A stretch of DNA of 64,000 bases from the NCBI RefSeq assembly GCF_947496995.1, contig NZ_CANMFD010000004.1, positions 248,001 to 312,000 of the forward strand, given 5' to 3'. Position 1 is the stretch's first letter. The number at the start of each line of letters is the position of its first letter. The stretch is from an uncultured Roseibium sp. (GTDB lineage Bacteria; Pseudomonadota; Alphaproteobacteria; Rhizobiales; Stappiaceae). Shown here in pieces: positions 62,664 to 64,000 of this stretch. The position numbers and the translations under genes were made by a program. Under the pieces are notes generated by a model. It saw only the letters and a program-made list of their open reading frames with translations. It did no database searches and was not told the DNA's origin.

Positions 62664-64000
62664 ATGGCAAATCCGACAAAGGCGAAAGATCCGGCGGAAG
62701 CGGCACTTTCTGCGGTTGAAGAAGCCCTGAAGCTTGACTTCGGCGGCCCTGAGGCGGCAGCAGCGCAACCGGCTGCGGAGGCGAGCGTGGCTGTGGAAGC
62801 GGACACGGCACGCAGATCCCAGACGGCCAAGTCGGGGTCCTCTCCACGTGACGAACAGCGCCAGGCAAGGCGCCGGGGACGCGGCGGACGCCCGCCTGCG
62901 GCCAATGACGACCGCCGAAACATCGGCACTCTGATCTATGCCCTGCAGCGCCGGCCTTCCTCCACGCCTTTCTGGGGCGCCCTTGCGCTCAGCGCCATCT
63001 GGGCCGCCCTCGGCAGCAGTCTTTTCCTGACCGCCTTCGCCGACAAGGTTGCCACCATCAACGACCTTCAGGCCCTGCTCGGCTCGCCTGAAATGATCCT
63101 GGCCGGTGCCGGGATCGTCGTGCCGATCGTCTTCTTCTTCGTCATGGCCATGATGATCTGGCGCGCGCAGGAAATGCGCATCGTCGCCCGCGGCATGACG
63201 GAAGTCGCCCTGCGGCTGGCCGAACCGGAAGACATGGCCAAGGAATCCATCCTCAGTGTCGGACAGGCCATCCGCCGTGAAGTCGCGGCCATGGGTGACG
63301 GCATCGAGCGCGCGATTGCCCGCGCCAGCGAGCTGGAAGTCCTGGTCCATAACGAGGTGTCTTCCCTCGAACGGTCCTATAACGACAACGAACTCAAGAT
63401 CCGCGGCCTGATCGAGGAACTGGTCAGCCAGCGTGAATCCATCGTCATGAACGCCGAACGGGTGCGCGAGACCATCGCCGGCGCCCACGAAAGCTTCGCT
63501 GCGCAGATGTCCAACACCTCCGGCGAGTTGGGCAGTACCGTGGAAACGGCGACCCAGCGGATGATCGATGCGGTCAACAGCCGCGTGGAGGAACTGACCT
63601 CCAGCGTGGACTCGCGCATCGAGACGCTTGGCGCGACCCTGCATGCCTCCGGCAGCGAACTGGTCGACTCCCTGACGGTGCGTGCGGAGGACTATGTCTC
63701 CCGCCTGTCCACCACCGGCAACGATCTGGTCGACAATCTGGCCGAAACCGGCTCCACCATGTGGGAGACGCTGTCGATCCGCGGCAACGAGGTGAACGAG
63801 CGCTTCGCGGAAACCGCGAACCAGTTCGTCGAGACCCTGACCGCTCGCGGCAGTGACATAAACGAAACCCTCACCTCCTCCAGCACCTCCGTCATCGAGA
63901 CGCTGAGCACCAAGGCCGACGAGTTCCGTCATTCGATGGAAAACACCGGGGCGTCCGTGAGCGAGATCATCACCCAGCGCGGTGAGGAAATTAACGCCAA
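62664..64000 (+). CDS. Growth-pole ring-like coiled-coil protein (GPR/RgsE type), partial
   Basis: The first 445 residues of a long protein. A disordered N-terminus with a basic patch (ARRRGRGGRPPA) is followed by two transmembrane segments (about 103-125 and 144-166) and then continuous helical repeats (for example NEVNERFAETANQFVETL, SDINETLTSSSTSVIETL). This layout is that of the apolipoprotein/kinesin-like GPR of Agrobacterium and RgsE of Sinorhizobium (over 2000 residues), which organise polar growth. GTGAGG precedes ATG 62664 by eight bases. It runs off the right end. Confidence 0.78.
   Translation, partial: MANPTKAKDPAEAALSAVEEALKLDFGGPEAAAAQPAAEASVAVEADTARRSQTAKSGSSPRDEQRQARRRGRGGRPPAANDDRRNIGTLIYALQRRPSSTPFWGALALSAIWAALGSSLFLTAFADKVATINDLQALLGSPEMILAGAGIVVPIVFFFVMAMMIWRAQEMRIVARGMTEVALRLAEPEDMAKESILSVGQAIRREVAAMGDGIERAIARASELEVLVHNEVSSLERSYNDNELKIRGLIEELVSQRESIVMNAERVRETIAGAHESFAAQMSNTSGELGSTVETATQRMIDAVNSRVEELTSSVDSRIETLGATLHASGSELVDSLTVRAEDYVSRLSTTGNDLVDNLAETGSTMWETLSIRGNEVNERFAETANQFVETLTARGSDINETLTSSSTSVIETLSTKADEFRHSMENTGASVSEIITQRGEEINA

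Noticed and set aside
62544-63932. 462-codon minus-strand frame at the right end
   Set aside because: Antisense to the GPR-like gene, which has membrane segments, repeats and a good ribosome site.

Overview
The window is a high-GC chromosomal segment whose gene families and order point to an alphaproteobacterium of the Hyphomicrobiales, most like the marine Stappiaceae (Roseibium/Labrenzia/Stappia). The evidence is cckA next to flhB-fliR-fliQ, the FliX/FlbT/FlaF regulators, a MotE-type protein, a one-cysteine DksA, CtrA-type boxes (TTAA-N7-TTAA) and, at the right edge, a GPR/RgsE-like growth-pole protein. The genus assignment is inference. I saw no rRNA, tRNA or CRISPR array.

Layout. 1-7000 is mixed: the end of a Gly-rich protein, a lipoprotein, a trypsin-like protease, a four-gene phospholipid operon resembling E. 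coli ynbAB plus an acyltransferase and a DedA-like membrane protein, and an AT-rich island with two unrecognised genes. 7052-50779 is mainly a flagellar supercluster: cckA; flhB-fliR-fliQ-fliE-flgC-flgB (minus); fliO-fliP and a DUF2336 gene (plus); fliL-fliM-DUF6468-motE and a 1417-residue AMIN/TPR-like periplasmic protein (minus); flgF-flgG-flgA-flgH (plus); fliX (minus) divergent from flgI-flgJ-flgN-like (plus); flaG; four flagellin genes of exactly 497 codons each plus a decayed flagellin end; flbT-flaF; and flgE-flgK-flgL (minus). Non-flagellar genes are interspersed: a quinone oxidoreductase, an MltB-type transglycosylase, dksA, a serine hydrolase and a padR-DUF1700 pair.

51083-57109 carries a MoxR ATPase, a small exported protein, SixA, YcjX/YcjF-like proteins and a VWA protein. 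57379-61816 has a stress protein, AraC and XRE regulators, an MFS transporter, a 2Fe-2S ferredoxin and an HPt protein. The last gene runs off the right edge.

How it fits together. CckA normally feeds phosphate to CtrA, and CtrA-type boxes lie upstream of flgB, of fliL and of flagellin 3. Three strong sigma-54 promoters (GG-N10-GC) precede flgF, flgI and flgE, and two of them have a GGCAAATATTGCC motif about 85-125 bp upstream that suits an FlbD/FliX-type activator. FlbT and FlaF, encoded beside the flagellin array, probably act on the flagellin leaders, which share a small hairpin. Two MITE-like elements with 23- and 32-bp terminal inverted repeats lie between flagellins 1 and 2 and directly at the stop codon of the VWA gene.
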